In this document: positions 51,829 through 61,127 of the stretch, piece by piece
How the letters are laid out: each line of letters starts with the position of its first letter
How positions within the stretch are numbered: the first letter of the stretch is position 1
Assembly: GCF_002236105.1 (NCBI RefSeq)
Contig: NZ_NIWU01000006.1
Span: 124,001-188,000, forward strand
Source of the DNA: Pseudomonas umsongensis
Lineage (GTDB): Bacteria > Pseudomonadota > Gammaproteobacteria > Pseudomonadales > Pseudomonadaceae
Length of the DNA stretch: 64,000 nucleotides
Direction of reading: 5' to 3'
Notes under the pieces: model-generated
Databases searched by the model: none
What the model was told of the DNA's origin: nothing
Seen by the model: only the letters and a program-made list of their open reading frames with translations
Program-made: the position numbers and the translations under genes

Positions 51829-53112
51829 ATGTCTCGTTCCGAAACCCTGTTTGCCAATGCCCAGAAACACATCCCCGGTGGCGTGAACTCGCCGGTCCGT
51901 GCATTCAAGAGCGTTGGCGGCACGCCGTTGTTCTTCAAGCATGCCGAAGGCGCCTACGTCACCGACGAAGACGACAAGCGCTATGTGGACTACGTCGGTT
52001 CCTGGGGCCCGATGATCCTGGGCCACAGTCACCCGCAAGTCCTGGATGCCGTGCGCAAGCAGCTTGAACACGGCTTGTCCTACGGCGCGCCGACCGAGAT
52101 GGAAACCCAGATGGCGGATCTCGTCTGCTCGCTGGTGCCGTCGATGGAAATGGTGCGCATGGTCAGCTCCGGCACCGAAGCGACCATGAGCGCGATCCGC
52201 CTGGCCCGTGGCTTTACCGGTCGCGACAGCATCATCAAGTTCGAAGGCTGCTACCACGGCCACTCCGACAGCCTGCTGGTCAAGGCCGGCTCCGGGGCCT
52301 TGACCCAAGGCGTGCCGAGCTCGGCGGGTGTACCCGCGGCGTTCGCCAAACACACCCTGACCCTGCCATTCAACGACATTGATGCCGTCGAGGCCATGCT
52401 TGCCGAAGTCGGTCAGGACGTGGCGTGCATCATCGTCGAACCGGTCGCCGGCAACATGAACTGCGTGCCGCCGGCCCCAGGATTCCTCGAAGGCCTGCGA
52501 ACCCTGTGCGACAAGCACGGCGTGGTGCTGATTTTCGACGAGGTGATGACCGGTTTCCGTGTTGCCCTTGGCGGCGCCCAGGCTCACTACGGCGTGACAC
52601 CGGACCTGACCACCTTCGGCAAAATCATTGGCGGCGGCATGCCGGTCGGTTGCTTTGGCGGCAAGCGTGAAATCATGTCGCGTATCGCCCCGCTGGGGCC
52701 GGTATACCAGGCCGGTACATTGTCGGGTAACCCGCTGGCGATGGCGGCGGGCCTGACCACCTTGCGCCTGATCAGCCGTCCGGGCTTCCACGACGAACTG
52801 ACCGACTACACCACCCGCCTGCTCGACGGTTTGCAAGTGCGTGCCGATGCGGCTGGTATTCCCTTCGTGACCACCCAGGCCGGTGGCATGTTCGGCCTGT
52901 ACTTCAGCGGTGCCGACGACATTGTGACCTTCGATGACGTGATGGCCAGCGATGCCGCCTTGTTCGGCCGCTTCTTCCACTTGATGCTCGAAGGTGGCGT
53001 ATACCTGGCGCCAAGCGCTTTCGAAGCCGGCTTCACCTCGATCGCCCACGGCGAAGCCGAGCTGAAACTGACCCTGGATGCCGCCGAGCGCGCCTTTGCT
53101 GCACTGAAGTAA
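51829..53112 (+). CDS. hemL: glutamate-1-semialdehyde 2,1-aminomutase
   Basis: A 427-residue PLP enzyme making 5-aminolevulinate for haem. HIPGGVNSPVRAFKSVGG at residues 12-29, VSSGTEATMSAIRLARG near 118 (phosphate cup), FDEVMTGFRVALGGAQ near 240, and the PLP lysine in TTFGKIIGGGMPVG (near 265). Its place after thiDE is the conserved Pseudomonas order. Confidence 0.97.
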   Translation: MSRSETLFANAQKHIPGGVNSPVRAFKSVGGTPLFFKHAEGAYVTDEDDKRYVDYVGSWGPMILGHSHPQVLDAVRKQLEHGLSYGAPTEMETQMADLVCSLVPSMEMVRMVSSGTEATMSAIRLARGFTGRDSIIKFEGCYHGHSDSLLVKAGSGALTQGVPSSAGVPAAFAKHTLTLPFNDIDAVEAMLAEVGQDVACIIVEPVAGNMNCVPPAPGFLEGLRTLCDKHGVVLIFDEVMTGFRVALGGAQAHYGVTPDLTTFGKIIGGGMPVGCFGGKREIMSRIAPLGPVYQAGTLSGNPLAMAAGLTTLRLISRPGFHDELTDYTTRLLDGLQVRADAAGIPFVTTQAGGMFGLYFSGADDIVTFDDVMASDAALFGRFFHLMLEGGVYLAPSAFEAGFTSIAHGEAELKLTLDAAERAFAALK

Positions 53113-53121
53113 CGCCTTAGC

Positions 53122-53149
53122 GCTGACGCTGGCCATTGCCGGCGTCAGC
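53122..53149 (+). terminator. hairpin after hemL
   Basis: GCTGACGCTGGC and GCCGGCGTCAGC form a 12-bp stem with one mismatch and a 4-nt loop 9 bp after the stop. The downstream tract is pyrimidine-rich but not a T run, so termination is likely but imperfect. Confidence 0.6.
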
Positions 53150-53241
53150 CTTCACTCCTGCCCTTTTTCCTGCTCATCTGCTAATAATCCCTGTTAAGTG
53201 GGCGATATATTTCCCGCGCAGCAGAAAAACGAGTAAAGACT

Positions 53242-53271
53242 TTGTAAGGTTGGCCCTGCTTATTTCATAAT
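53242..53271 (+). promoter_or_regulatory. sigma-70 promoter of the Sel1-repeat gene
   Basis: TTGTAA (53242-53247), 18 bp, CATAAT (53266-53271), 59 bp before the ATG. Confidence 0.55.
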
Positions 53272-53330
53272 GCGCGCTTATTGGATCCCCTCGATGGGTC
53301 CGCGCGCCCCTCAGAGGTAAGTCGATTCCC

Positions 53331-53885
53331 ATGAACCGCACCGGCCGCGCCCTTTCACTGGGCTGCCTGTTGCTCCTTCAGCCCCTGCTCGCGCTCGCAC
53401 AAGCAGGCGGTAACTCGTTGTTAATCCCAGCGATGGGTCGCTGCACCCTCAATACCCAGCCGCAAGACCTGGAACAGGCACTGGCTGCCTGCCAGAAAGC
53501 GTCGGATGAAGGGGATGCCCAAGCGCAATACGAGTTGGGTGAGTTCTACTACGATGGGAATAACGCGCCACGCGATCTCAATAAAGCCCTGAATTACTTC
53601 GAAAAAGCCTCGCTGCAAGGCCATGCGCAGGCCCAATTCAAACTCGGCACCATGTTCTTTCACGGCGAGGGCGTACCGGCCAATAATATTCAGGCGTACA
53701 TCGTACTGAAGATGGCGGCGGTCAACGGTGCGGAAGAAGCCTTGGACACGGCCGACGAAGTCGCCGAGAAGATGCCGCGCCAGGAACTGGAAGTCGCCAC
53801 TCAGGTGCTGGGGCAAATCTTCCGTAAATACCTGATGGAATTGCAGAGTGCCGATGGGCGGACGCCGTTCGCGCCGCTTCCCTGA
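53331..53885 (+). CDS. secreted Sel1/TPR-like repeat protein
   Basis: A 184-residue exported protein: signal peptide (about residues 1-23), then two clear Sel1-like repeats (about 55-90 and 91-127, each with A-Q-x-x-L-G-x-x-[FY]-[FY]-[DH]-G) and a charged C-terminal helix. Sel1 repeats mediate protein contacts. It occupies the slot after hemL seen in P. aeruginosa. It has its own promoter. Confidence 0.88.
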   Translation: MNRTGRALSLGCLLLLQPLLALAQAGGNSLLIPAMGRCTLNTQPQDLEQALAACQKASDEGDAQAQYELGEFYYDGNNAPRDLNKALNYFEKASLQGHAQAQFKLGTMFFHGEGVPANNIQAYIVLKMAAVNGAEEALDTADEVAEKMPRQELEVATQVLGQIFRKYLMELQSADGRTPFAPLP

Positions 53886-53909
53886 CTTCAGTATTGATCT
53901 GACGGCCCC

Positions 53910-53967
53910 TTCGCGAGCAGGCTCGCTCCCACAGTTGATCTATTGTGGGAGCGAGCCTGCTCGCGAA
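53910..53967. repeat. REP pair, TGTGGGAGCGAGC family, compact
   Basis: Perfect 24-bp inverted arms with only a 10-bp spacer, in the convergent gap between the Sel1 gene and the DUF1820 gene. Orientation is reversed relative to 28631. Confidence 0.92.
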
Positions 53968-53989
53968 TGAGGCGACTCGGTCTTGAAGA

Positions 53990-54319
53990 CTACTTCTCAG
54001 GCATCGGCACCGGAAACGGCATCACATTGCCGACCGTGCCGCGGGCTTCGCTGATTTTCGGTGTACCCAGGCGCTCGACCTCGTCGATGCGCACGATCGA
54101 ATGCATTGGCACGAAACTGCGCACGACCCCTTCGAACTGGGCCTTGAGCTTCTCCTCGCTCGGGTCTACGACTACCTGTGTGCGCTCGCCAAAGACGAAC
54201 TCTTCCACTTCCAGGAAGCCCCACAGATCGCTTTGATAGATCTGCTTGGCGTACATTTCGAACACCTGGCCCTGATTGAGGAAAATCACCTTGTAGATTG
54301 GAGCTTCACGTTTGGTCAT
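53990..54319 (-). CDS. DUF1820 family protein
   Basis: A 109-residue cytoplasmic protein of the DUF1820 family: IYKVIFLNQGQVFEMYAKQI (near residue 8), DLWGFLEVEEFVFG (near 31) and FVPMHSIVRIDEVERLG (near 70). The start at 54319 begins the conserved region; the open frame upstream has no homology. Divergent to miaB. Function unknown. Confidence 0.88.
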   Translation of the reverse strand: MTKREAPIYKVIFLNQGQVFEMYAKQIYQSDLWGFLEVEEFVFGERTQVVVDPSEEKLKAQFEGVVRSFVPMHSIVRIDEVERLGTPKISEARGTVGNVMPFPVPMPEK

Positions 54320-54454
54320 GGTGGGCGAGCAACACATCGGGGGATAAAAATGAGGGCGCGAACTATAGCATAGCCGCCGGACGCGCAGCGGTAGGAACCT
54401 GAGTACATGTTCCCTATAATGCGCGGTTCTTTGAATCACGTGATGACTCTATCC

Positions 54455-55780
54455 ATGGCCAAGAAGCTTTACATCGAAACCCACGGTTGCCAGATGAACG
54501 AGTACGACAGCTCGCGCATGGTCGATCTGTTGGGCGAACACCAGGCCCTGGAAGTCACGGCGCGCGCTGAAGACGCCGACGTGATCCTGCTCAACACCTG
54601 CTCGATCCGCGAGCGCGCCCAGGACCGTGTCTATTCCCAACTGGGCCGCTGGCGCGAGCTGAAGCTGGCCAACCCGGACATGGTAATCGCCGTCGGCGGT
54701 TGCGTAGCCAGCCAGGAAGGCGCCGCCATTCGCGACCGTGCGCCCTATGTCGACGTGGTATTCGGCCCGCAGACCTTGCACCGCCTGCCGGAAATGATCG
54801 ACGCCGCGCGCATCACCAAGCTGCCGCAAGTCGACGTCTCGTTCCCCGAAATCGAAAAATTCGATCACTTGCCCGAGCCACGCATCGACGGCCCGAGCGC
54901 CTACGTGTCGGTGATGGAGGGTTGCAGCAAATACTGCACGTTCTGCGTGGTGCCCTACACCCGCGGTGAAGAAGTGAGCCGCCCGTTCGACGACGTGATT
55001 GCCGAAATCATTCACCTGGCCGAACACGGCGTGCGCGAAGTGACGCTGCTGGGGCAGAACGTCAACGGCTATCGCGGCAAGACCCATGACGGTCGCCTGG
55101 CGGATCTGGCCGAACTGATCCGCGTGGTCGCCGCAGTCGATGGCATCGACCGCATCCGCTACACCACCTCGCACCCGCTGGAATTCTCCGACAGCCTGAT
55201 CCAGGCCCACGCCGAAGTACCGGAGCTGGTGAAACACCTGCACCTGCCGGTGCAATCGGGTTCGGACCGCATCCTCGCGGCGATGAAACGCAACCACACG
55301 GCGCTGGAATACAAATCCAAACTGCGCAAGTTGCGCGCTGCCGTGCCGGGCATCTGCATCAGTTCGGACTTCATCGTTGGTTTCCCCGGCGAAACCGAGA
55401 AAGACTTCGAACAAACCATGAAGCTGATTCAGGACGTCGGTTTCGACTTCTCCTATTCGTTCGTCTACAGCCAGCGCCCGGGCACTCCGGCCGCCGACCT
55501 GGTCGATGAAACCCCGGAAGATCTGAAAAAAGAGCGCTTGAACGCCCTGCAACATCGCCTGAACCAGCAGGGCTTTGAAATCAGCCGACAAATGGTCGGT
55601 ACGACTCAGCGGATTCTTGTAACCGATTACTCCAAGAAAGACCCTGGCGAGCTGCAAGGGCGAACCGAGAATAACCGTATCGTCAACTTCCGCTGCGACA
55701 ATCCGACCCTGATCGGCCAGTTTGCCGATGTGCACATCGACGCCGCACAGCCGCACTCGCTGCGGGGCTCGTTGATGTAG
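54455..55780 (+). CDS. miaB: tRNA-2-methylthio-N6-dimethylallyladenosine synthase MiaB
   Basis: A 441-residue radical-SAM methylthiotransferase acting on i6A37 of tRNA. The auxiliary cluster cysteines are in ETHGCQMNEYDS (near 12), LLNTCSIRE (near 49) and VGGCVASQ (near 83). The radical-SAM cysteines are in GCSKYCTFCVVPYTRG (near 157-164). A TRAM domain closes the protein. The ATG at 54455 gives the usual MAKKLYIETHG start. Its stop codon lies inside a REP element. Confidence 0.97.
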   Translation: MAKKLYIETHGCQMNEYDSSRMVDLLGEHQALEVTARAEDADVILLNTCSIRERAQDRVYSQLGRWRELKLANPDMVIAVGGCVASQEGAAIRDRAPYVDVVFGPQTLHRLPEMIDAARITKLPQVDVSFPEIEKFDHLPEPRIDGPSAYVSVMEGCSKYCTFCVVPYTRGEEVSRPFDDVIAEIIHLAEHGVREVTLLGQNVNGYRGKTHDGRLADLAELIRVVAAVDGIDRIRYTTSHPLEFSDSLIQAHAEVPELVKHLHLPVQSGSDRILAAMKRNHTALEYKSKLRKLRAAVPGICISSDFIVGFPGETEKDFEQTMKLIQDVGFDFSYSFVYSQRPGTPAADLVDETPEDLKKERLNALQHRLNQQGFEISRQMVGTTQRILVTDYSKKDPGELQGRTENNRIVNFRCDNPTLIGQFADVHIDAAQPHSLRGSLM

Positions 55781-55862
55781 GAGCCGGCTTGCTGGCGATG
55801 AACGATAACGCGGTGCGCCTGATGTACCGTGGCGCCCCTATCGCCAGCAAGCCAGCTCCTAC
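55777..55862. repeat. REP pair, TAGGAGCCGGCTTGCTGGCGAT family, overlapping miaB stop
   Basis: Inverted 23-bp arms with a 40-bp spacer. The first TAG of the left arm is the miaB stop codon. Second member of the family seen at 9236. Confidence 0.88.
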
Positions 55863-55963
55863 AGGGCGGTGTTTTGCGTTGCGATATTTAAGAGCTTTCG
55901 CACCCGCGCCACTGGCGCTATCCTTGAATCATCCCAATTGCCCCAGGGCGGCTAAATACGACC

Positions 55964-56968
55964 TTGAACGCACCCATCGAACCACATCGTTTCATCCTCG
56001 AGCCTTTCGAGGCCCGCCGCTTTGCCAATCTGTGCGGGCAGTTCGACGAGCACCTGCGCTTGATAGAACAGCGCCTGACTATCGAGATCCGCAACCGCGG
56101 AAACCAGTTCGAACTGATCGGCGAGCGTAAGCACACCACCTCCGCGGAAAACCTGCTGCGCCGCCTGTACCGGGAAACCAAGGGTACCGAGTTGTCGCCG
56201 GACATGGTTCACCTGTTCCTGCAGGAATCGGCCGTCGAAGAGCTGGACAACCATTCGCCTGCCGATGCCTCCGTCGCCCTGCGCACCAAGAAAGGCATGA
56301 TTCGCCCTCGCGGCTTGAATCAAGTGCGCTACGTGAAGGAAATCCTTGGCAACGACATCAACTTCGGCATCGGCCCGGCCGGTACCGGCAAGACCTACCT
56401 GGCCGTCGCCTGCGCAGTGGATGCCCTGGAGCGTGAACAGATCCGGCGTATCCTGCTGGTGCGCCCGGCGGTCGAAGCCGGTGAAAAGCTCGGCTTCCTG
56501 CCCGGTGACTTGTCGCAGAAAATCGACCCGTATTTGCGCCCGCTTTATGACGCGCTCTACGAAATGCTCGGTTTCGAACACGTCGCCAAGCTGATCGAGC
56601 GCCAGGTGATCGAAGTGGCCCCACTGGCGTACATGCGCGGCCGTACGCTGAACAACAGCTTCATCATCCTCGACGAAAGCCAGAACACCACGGTCGAACA
56701 GATGAAAATGTTCCTGACCCGGATCGGTTTCGGCTCCACCGCCGTCATCACCGGTGACATCACCCAGGTCGACCTGCCTAAAGGCACCAAGTCCGGGCTG
56801 CACCACGTGATCGAAGTGCTTAAGGATGTTCCGGGTATCAGCTTTACCCATTTCATGCCCAAGGACGTCGTGCGTCACCCGCTGGTGCAGCGCATTGTCG
56901 AGGCCTACGAGCGTTTCGAAAATCGTGCCATCGATGAAACGCCAAAGGACAGCCGACGCGATGCTTGA
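55964..56968 (+). CDS. ybeZ: PhoH-like ATPase YbeZ, TTG start
   Basis: A 334-residue PhoH-family ATPase that partners YbeY in rRNA and RNA processing. Walker A is GIGPAGTGKTYLA (near residue 135), Walker B FIILDESQNTT (near 225), and VITGDITQVDLP near 255. No ATG exists near the conserved start; TTG at 55964 reading MNAPIEPHRFILEP is the likely initiator. It overlaps ybeY by 8 bp. Confidence 0.94.
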   Translation: MNAPIEPHRFILEPFEARRFANLCGQFDEHLRLIEQRLTIEIRNRGNQFELIGERKHTTSAENLLRRLYRETKGTELSPDMVHLFLQESAVEELDNHSPADASVALRTKKGMIRPRGLNQVRYVKEILGNDINFGIGPAGTGKTYLAVACAVDALEREQIRRILLVRPAVEAGEKLGFLPGDLSQKIDPYLRPLYDALYEMLGFEHVAKLIERQVIEVAPLAYMRGRTLNNSFIILDESQNTTVEQMKMFLTRIGFGSTAVITGDITQVDLPKGTKSGLHHVIEVLKDVPGISFTHFMPKDVVRHPLVQRIVEAYERFENRAIDETPKDSRRDA

Positions 56969-57455
56969 GCTTGATCTGCAAATTGCGACTCAAGCGCCCG
57001 CCCCCAGCGAAGCCGAGTTCCGCCAATGGTGCGAACTGGCCTTGCGCCAGCGCAGCGCCGACTCCGAGATGACCATTCGCCTGGTCGACGAAGCCGAAGG
57101 CCGCGAACTGAATAACACCTGGCGACAAAAGGATTACGCCACCAACGTCCTGTCGTTTCCTGCCGATGTGCCGGACGAGTTCCTCGACATCCCGCTGCTG
57201 GGCGACCTGGTGATCTGCGTGGCCGTGGTCGAGCGAGAAGCCGTCGAGCAGGGCAAGGAGCTTAAGGCCCATTGGGCGCACTTGGTGATTCACGGCTGCT
57301 TGCATCTGCTGGGTTACGACCATATAGATGACGACGAAGCCGAAGAGATGGAAGCACTGGAACGAACGTTGCTTGCAGAACTGGGCTATCGCGATCCGTA
57401 CGCGGACGACGAAACCGATTTATCCCCTACCGAAACAACAAAGGATTCAGAGTAA
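56961..57455 (+). CDS. ybeY: endoribonuclease YbeY (16S rRNA maturation)
   Basis: A 164-residue zinc-dependent RNase. The metal motif is VIHGCLHLLGYDH (near residue 112), with DYATNVLSFP near 53 forming the substrate groove. The ATG at 56961 lies inside the ybeZ end. Needed for 16S rRNA 3'-end maturation and ribosome quality control. 5 bp separate it from corC. Confidence 0.96.
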   Translation: MLELDLQIATQAPAPSEAEFRQWCELALRQRSADSEMTIRLVDEAEGRELNNTWRQKDYATNVLSFPADVPDEFLDIPLLGDLVICVAVVEREAVEQGKELKAHWAHLVIHGCLHLLGYDHIDDDEAEEMEALERTLLAELGYRDPYADDETDLSPTETTKDSE

Positions 57456-57460
57456 TCGCT

Positions 57461-58300
57461 ATGAGCGAAGATCGATCGAGCAACGGGCAGAAGTCTTGGC
57501 TGGGTAAGCTCACCCAGGCTTTTGCCCACGAGCCGAAGAACCGCCAGGAGCTGCTGGAGCTGCTGCGCGATGCACATCAGAACAAACTGCTGGACAGCGA
57601 AGCGCTGGCCATCGTCGAAGGCGCTATCCAGGTTGCCGACCTGCAAGTACGGGACATCATGGTCCCGCGCTCACAGATGATCAGCATCAAGGCGACCCAG
57701 ACACCCCGCGAGTTCCTGCCTGCCGTGGTCGATTCGGCCCACTCCCGCTACCCGGTGATCGGCGAAAGCCACGATGACGTGATGGGCGTGCTGCTGGCCA
57801 AGGACTTGCTGCCGTTGATCCTCAGGGAGAACGGCGACAGCTTCAACATCAAGGACCTGCTGCGCCCGGCTACCTTCGTGCCGGAATCCAAACGCCTGAA
57901 CGTGTTGTTGCGTGAGTTCCGCGCCAACCACAACCACATGGCCATCGTCATTGACGAATACGGCGGCGTGGCAGGCCTGGTGACCATCGAAGACGTGTTG
58001 GAACAGATCGTCGGCGACATCGAAGACGAACACGACGTCGAAGAAGACAGCTACATCAAGCCACTGCCCAGCGGCGACTTCCTGATCAAGGCCCTGACGC
58101 CGATCGAGAACTTCAATGAGTTCTTCGACAGCGAATTTTCCGACGATGAGTTCGACACCGTGGGTGGCCTGGTGATGAGCGCGTTCGGGCACCTGCCAAA
58201 ACGCAACGAAATCACCGAAATCGGCGCCTATCGCTTTCGCATCCTGAACGCCGACAGTCGGCGGATTCATTTGCTGCGACTGACACCTATCGCCCGGTAA
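57461..58300 (+). CDS. corC: CorC/YbeX transporter-associated protein
   Basis: A 279-residue cytoplasmic protein with two CBS domains (about residues 68-185: VRDIMVPRSQMI, then MAIVIDEYGGVAGLVTIEDVLEQIVGDIEDE) and a C-terminal CorC_HlyC domain (about 195-277). There is no membrane DUF21 domain, as normal for YbeX/CorC. Implicated in Mg2+/Co2+ homeostasis and ribosome-linked stress. Part of the ybeZ-ybeY-corC-lnt group. Confidence 0.95.
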   Translation: MSEDRSSNGQKSWLGKLTQAFAHEPKNRQELLELLRDAHQNKLLDSEALAIVEGAIQVADLQVRDIMVPRSQMISIKATQTPREFLPAVVDSAHSRYPVIGESHDDVMGVLLAKDLLPLILRENGDSFNIKDLLRPATFVPESKRLNVLLREFRANHNHMAIVIDEYGGVAGLVTIEDVLEQIVGDIEDEHDVEEDSYIKPLPSGDFLIKALTPIENFNEFFDSEFSDDEFDTVGGLVMSAFGHLPKRNEITEIGAYRFRILNADSRRIHLLRLTPIAR

Positions 58301-58316
58301 AAACCTAAGGATTGAA

Positions 58317-59840
58317 ATGCGCTGGACAACCCGCCCCGGCTGGCCCGGTAACCTGCTGGCCGTGGCGGCCGGTGCAATCACCACCCTGGCCCTGGCGCCG
58401 TTCGATATCTGGCCACTGGCACTGCTGGCGGTCGGGCTTTTCTATGCCGGCTTGCGTGAACTGAATCCCCGGCAGGCCTTGGGCCGTGGATGGTGTTTCG
58501 GCTTCGGCCTGTTTGGCGCCGGTACCAGTTGGATCTATTACAGCATTCATCACTTCGGTGGTGCATCGGTGCTGCTGGCCGGCTTCCTGATGTTGATCTT
58601 CACCGCGGCGATTGCCTGGTTCTTCGCCCTGCCTGCCTGGATTTGGGCGCGCTGGCTGCGACGCAACGAAGCACCGCTGGCGGACAGCTTGGCATTTGCG
58701 GCGCTGTGGGTCGGCCAGGAAGCATTTCGAGGCTGGTTCCTGACCGGATTCCCATGGCTCTACTCCGGCTACAGCCAGCTTGACGGCCCGCTGTCCGGCC
58801 TCGCGCCTGTCGGCGGGATGTGGCTGATATCCTTTACCTTGGCCCTGACGGCCGCCTTGATCTACAACGCCATGCGCCTGGTGCGCACCGGACGCAAAGG
58901 TTTCATCGCCGTGGGCATTGCGCTGCTCGCTGGCCCATGGGTGGCCGGCATGGCGCTCAAGCAATACGCCTGGACCAGCCCATCAGGCGCGCCACTGAGT
59001 GTCGCGGCGCTTCAGGGCAACATCGAACAGAGCATGAAGTGGGACCCGGCGCAGCTCAACGCGCAATTGGAACTGTACCGCGACATGAGCTTCAGCTCGA
59101 AACGGGTCGACTTGCTGATCTGGCCGGAAACCGCAATCCCGGTGCTCAAGGAGTCTGCCCATGGCTACCTGGACATGATGGGCAAATTCGCCGCCGAACG
59201 GGATTCGGCCATGATCACCGGCGTGCCGATCCGCGAAATGGTCCATCACGAAAAACGCTTTTACAACGGCATTACCGTGGTCGGCGAAGGCGATGGCACC
59301 TACCTCAAGCAGAAGCTGGTGCCGTTTGGCGAGTACGTGCCTTTGCAGGATGTGCTGCGTGGCCTGATCGCGTTCTTCGACCTGCCCATGTCGGACTTTG
59401 CCCGCGGCCCTTCCGACCAGGCCATGCTGCAGGCCAAGGGGTACCAGATTGCGCCGTTTATCTGCTACGAGGTGGTGTATCCAGAGTTCGCCGCCGGCCT
59501 TGCCGCGCAAAGCGACCTGCTGCTGACCATCAGCAACGATACCTGGTTCGGCACGTCCATCGGCCCGCTGCAGCACTTGCAGATGGCGCAAATGCGCGCG
59601 CTCGAGGCCGGCCGCTGGATGATCCGCGCCACTAACAATGGCGTGACCGGCCTGATCAACCCGTTCGGCCAGATCACCACGCAGATCCCGCAGTTCGAAC
59701 GCGGCATCCTGTACGGCGAAGTGGTGCCCATGCACAACCTCACACCGTACCTGCAATGGCGTTCATGGCCGCTGATCATTGTGTGTGTGCTGTTGTTTGG
59801 CTGGGCGTTGATTGCCAGCCGGATGGCCAAGACCGTCTGA
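58317..59840 (+). CDS. lnt: apolipoprotein N-acyltransferase
   Basis: A 507-residue inner-membrane enzyme adding the third acyl chain to lipoproteins. Six or more helices surround a nitrilase-like periplasmic domain with the catalytic triad: Glu in LLIWPETAIP (near 265), Lys in QKLVPFGEY (near 335), Cys in PFICYEVVYPE (near 385). 16 bp after corC, last gene of the operon; a REP pair follows. Confidence 0.96.
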   Translation: MRWTTRPGWPGNLLAVAAGAITTLALAPFDIWPLALLAVGLFYAGLRELNPRQALGRGWCFGFGLFGAGTSWIYYSIHHFGGASVLLAGFLMLIFTAAIAWFFALPAWIWARWLRRNEAPLADSLAFAALWVGQEAFRGWFLTGFPWLYSGYSQLDGPLSGLAPVGGMWLISFTLALTAALIYNAMRLVRTGRKGFIAVGIALLAGPWVAGMALKQYAWTSPSGAPLSVAALQGNIEQSMKWDPAQLNAQLELYRDMSFSSKRVDLLIWPETAIPVLKESAHGYLDMMGKFAAERDSAMITGVPIREMVHHEKRFYNGITVVGEGDGTYLKQKLVPFGEYVPLQDVLRGLIAFFDLPMSDFARGPSDQAMLQAKGYQIAPFICYEVVYPEFAAGLAAQSDLLLTISNDTWFGTSIGPLQHLQMAQMRALEAGRWMIRATNNGVTGLINPFGQITTQIPQFERGILYGEVVPMHNLTPYLQWRSWPLIIVCVLLFGWALIASRMAKTV

Positions 59841-59856
59841 ATATTTGTGGCGCCTG

Positions 59857-59936
59857 CAAAAGATCGCAGCCTGCGGCAGCTCCTACAGGGGATTGCATTC
59901 CAAATGTAGGAGCTGCCGAAGGCTGCGATCCTTTGA
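59857..59936. repeat. REP pair, GTAGGAGCTGCC family, reversed orientation
   Basis: Inverted arms with two mismatches, 19-bp spacer, in the convergent gap between lnt and the ElyC-like gene. Confidence 0.88.
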
Positions 59937-59939
59937 TCT

Positions 59940-60701
59940 TCAGCGGTAGAACAACCAATACCCGACCTGCCCCGCAGCCTCATTCAACAACTGCCCACTG
60001 CGCCAGATCGCCTTGAACTCCGGCATCCATCCGCCCAGGGGCTCGGCGTTGTCCACGCTCAAGAATCCCACTGGCGCCGGCACCACTTCAAACCCGGCCT
60101 TCTGAAAACTCCAGACCGCTCGCGGCATGTGCCAGGCCTGGGTAACCACCACCACGCGCTTGATGCCTTCAGGCAACAAGACCTCGGCGCTGAACGTAGC
60201 ATTCTCCCAGGTGGTGCGACTTCGCCCTTCCTGCCAACGCACCGCCACGCCAAAATCATCGTGCAATGAGTCCGCCATCAGCTTGGCCTCGGTGGGCGGC
60301 GTGCCATAGTGCAATCCGCCACTGGTCAGGATCGGCAAGCCCGAAGCCTTTGCCAAGCGAGCGGCATAGCGCTCTCGCTCAAGTGCCACCCCGGTGGGTT
60401 GATCACTGCCCCACGCCAGGTCGCCCCGCTCCCGCCCGGCGCCCAGCACTACGATCGCATCGGCGCGCTGGGCCAACGTTGCCCATTCGTCGCGTGCCAA
60501 GGGTGCCTCACGCTCAAGAAGCCCGGCGCCCCACTGCACCATGACTGGCAGGCTCATCAACCAGAAACCACCCACGCCCAGGGCGAAGCACCCAGCGGCA
60601 AGTCGCGGTCTTGAGCGGCGCCACCACCAGGCGAGCACCAGCAACAGGATAAGAACGCCGGGCGGCATCAGAAGGTGTTTGACGAAATAGCGAAAAGGCA
60701 T
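59940..60701 (-). CDS. ElyC/YdcF-family protein (DUF218)
   Basis: A 253-residue inner-membrane-anchored protein with two N-terminal helices (about residues 10-27 and 35-55) and a DUF218 domain: AIVVLGAGRERGD (near 90), ILTSGGLHYGTPPTEA (near 128), VVVVTQAWHMPRAVWSFQKAG (near 185-205, quoted as TQAWHMPRA). Relatives act in envelope (peptidoglycan/undecaprenyl) homeostasis. The ATG at 60701 follows AAGGAGA. Confidence 0.92.
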   Translation of the reverse strand: MPFRYFVKHLLMPPGVLILLLVLAWWWRRSRPRLAAGCFALGVGGFWLMSLPVMVQWGAGLLEREAPLARDEWATLAQRADAIVVLGAGRERGDLAWGSDQPTGVALERERYAARLAKASGLPILTSGGLHYGTPPTEAKLMADSLHDDFGVAVRWQEGRSRTTWENATFSAEVLLPEGIKRVVVVTQAWHMPRAVWSFQKAGFEVVPAPVGFLSVDNAEPLGGWMPEFKAIWRSGQLLNEAAGQVGYWLFYR

Positions 60702-60806
60702 CGGGCATCTCCTTAAAGATGCCCGAAGCCTAAGTGGGTTGACGCAATGCGACAATAAATACGCAAGGACTATGCTTCAAAATACCGTGGAGCATGGCTC
60801 TATGCC

Positions 60807-61127
60807 TTATTTGCACTGCAGGGACCGGACCTTTACCGCGTCTCTGCCAGCTACTTTGTCCTTGAGCCAGATAATTTTGGCTGTGCGTGGTGCGTCGAGT
60901 TGCTTCACTGCCTCAGACAAGCATCCGTGTGTCTCACGCTCACTGCGATCGAGGTACGCCTTGACCAATGCAAACTCTGCGGGGCTCAGGCCACGCAACT
61001 CCAGCTCCAGTGGACGCTCATCACGCAACCGGCCAGCGGTTTTCGCCGCATCCAGGGCCATTCCAAGACGGTCAATCAGTCTTTCGTACAGCTCCGGTTT
61101 TGTAACTTTTTGCCGTGACTCAACCAT
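60807..61127 (-). CDS. conserved hypothetical protein, 106 aa
   Basis: A 106-residue highly charged protein, predicted mostly helical, without signal peptide or membrane segment; LELELRGLSPAEFALVKAYL (near residue 40) and CLSEAVKQLD are its most structured parts. GGTGAGGG precedes the ATG. The slot between the ElyC-like gene and leuS holds a small hypothetical in other pseudomonads. No function known to me. Confidence 0.75.
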   Translation of the reverse strand: MVESRQKVTKPELYERLIDRLGMALDAAKTAGRLRDERPLELELRGLSPAEFALVKAYLDRSERETHGCLSEAVKQLDAPRTAKIIWLKDKVAGRDAVKVRSLQCK

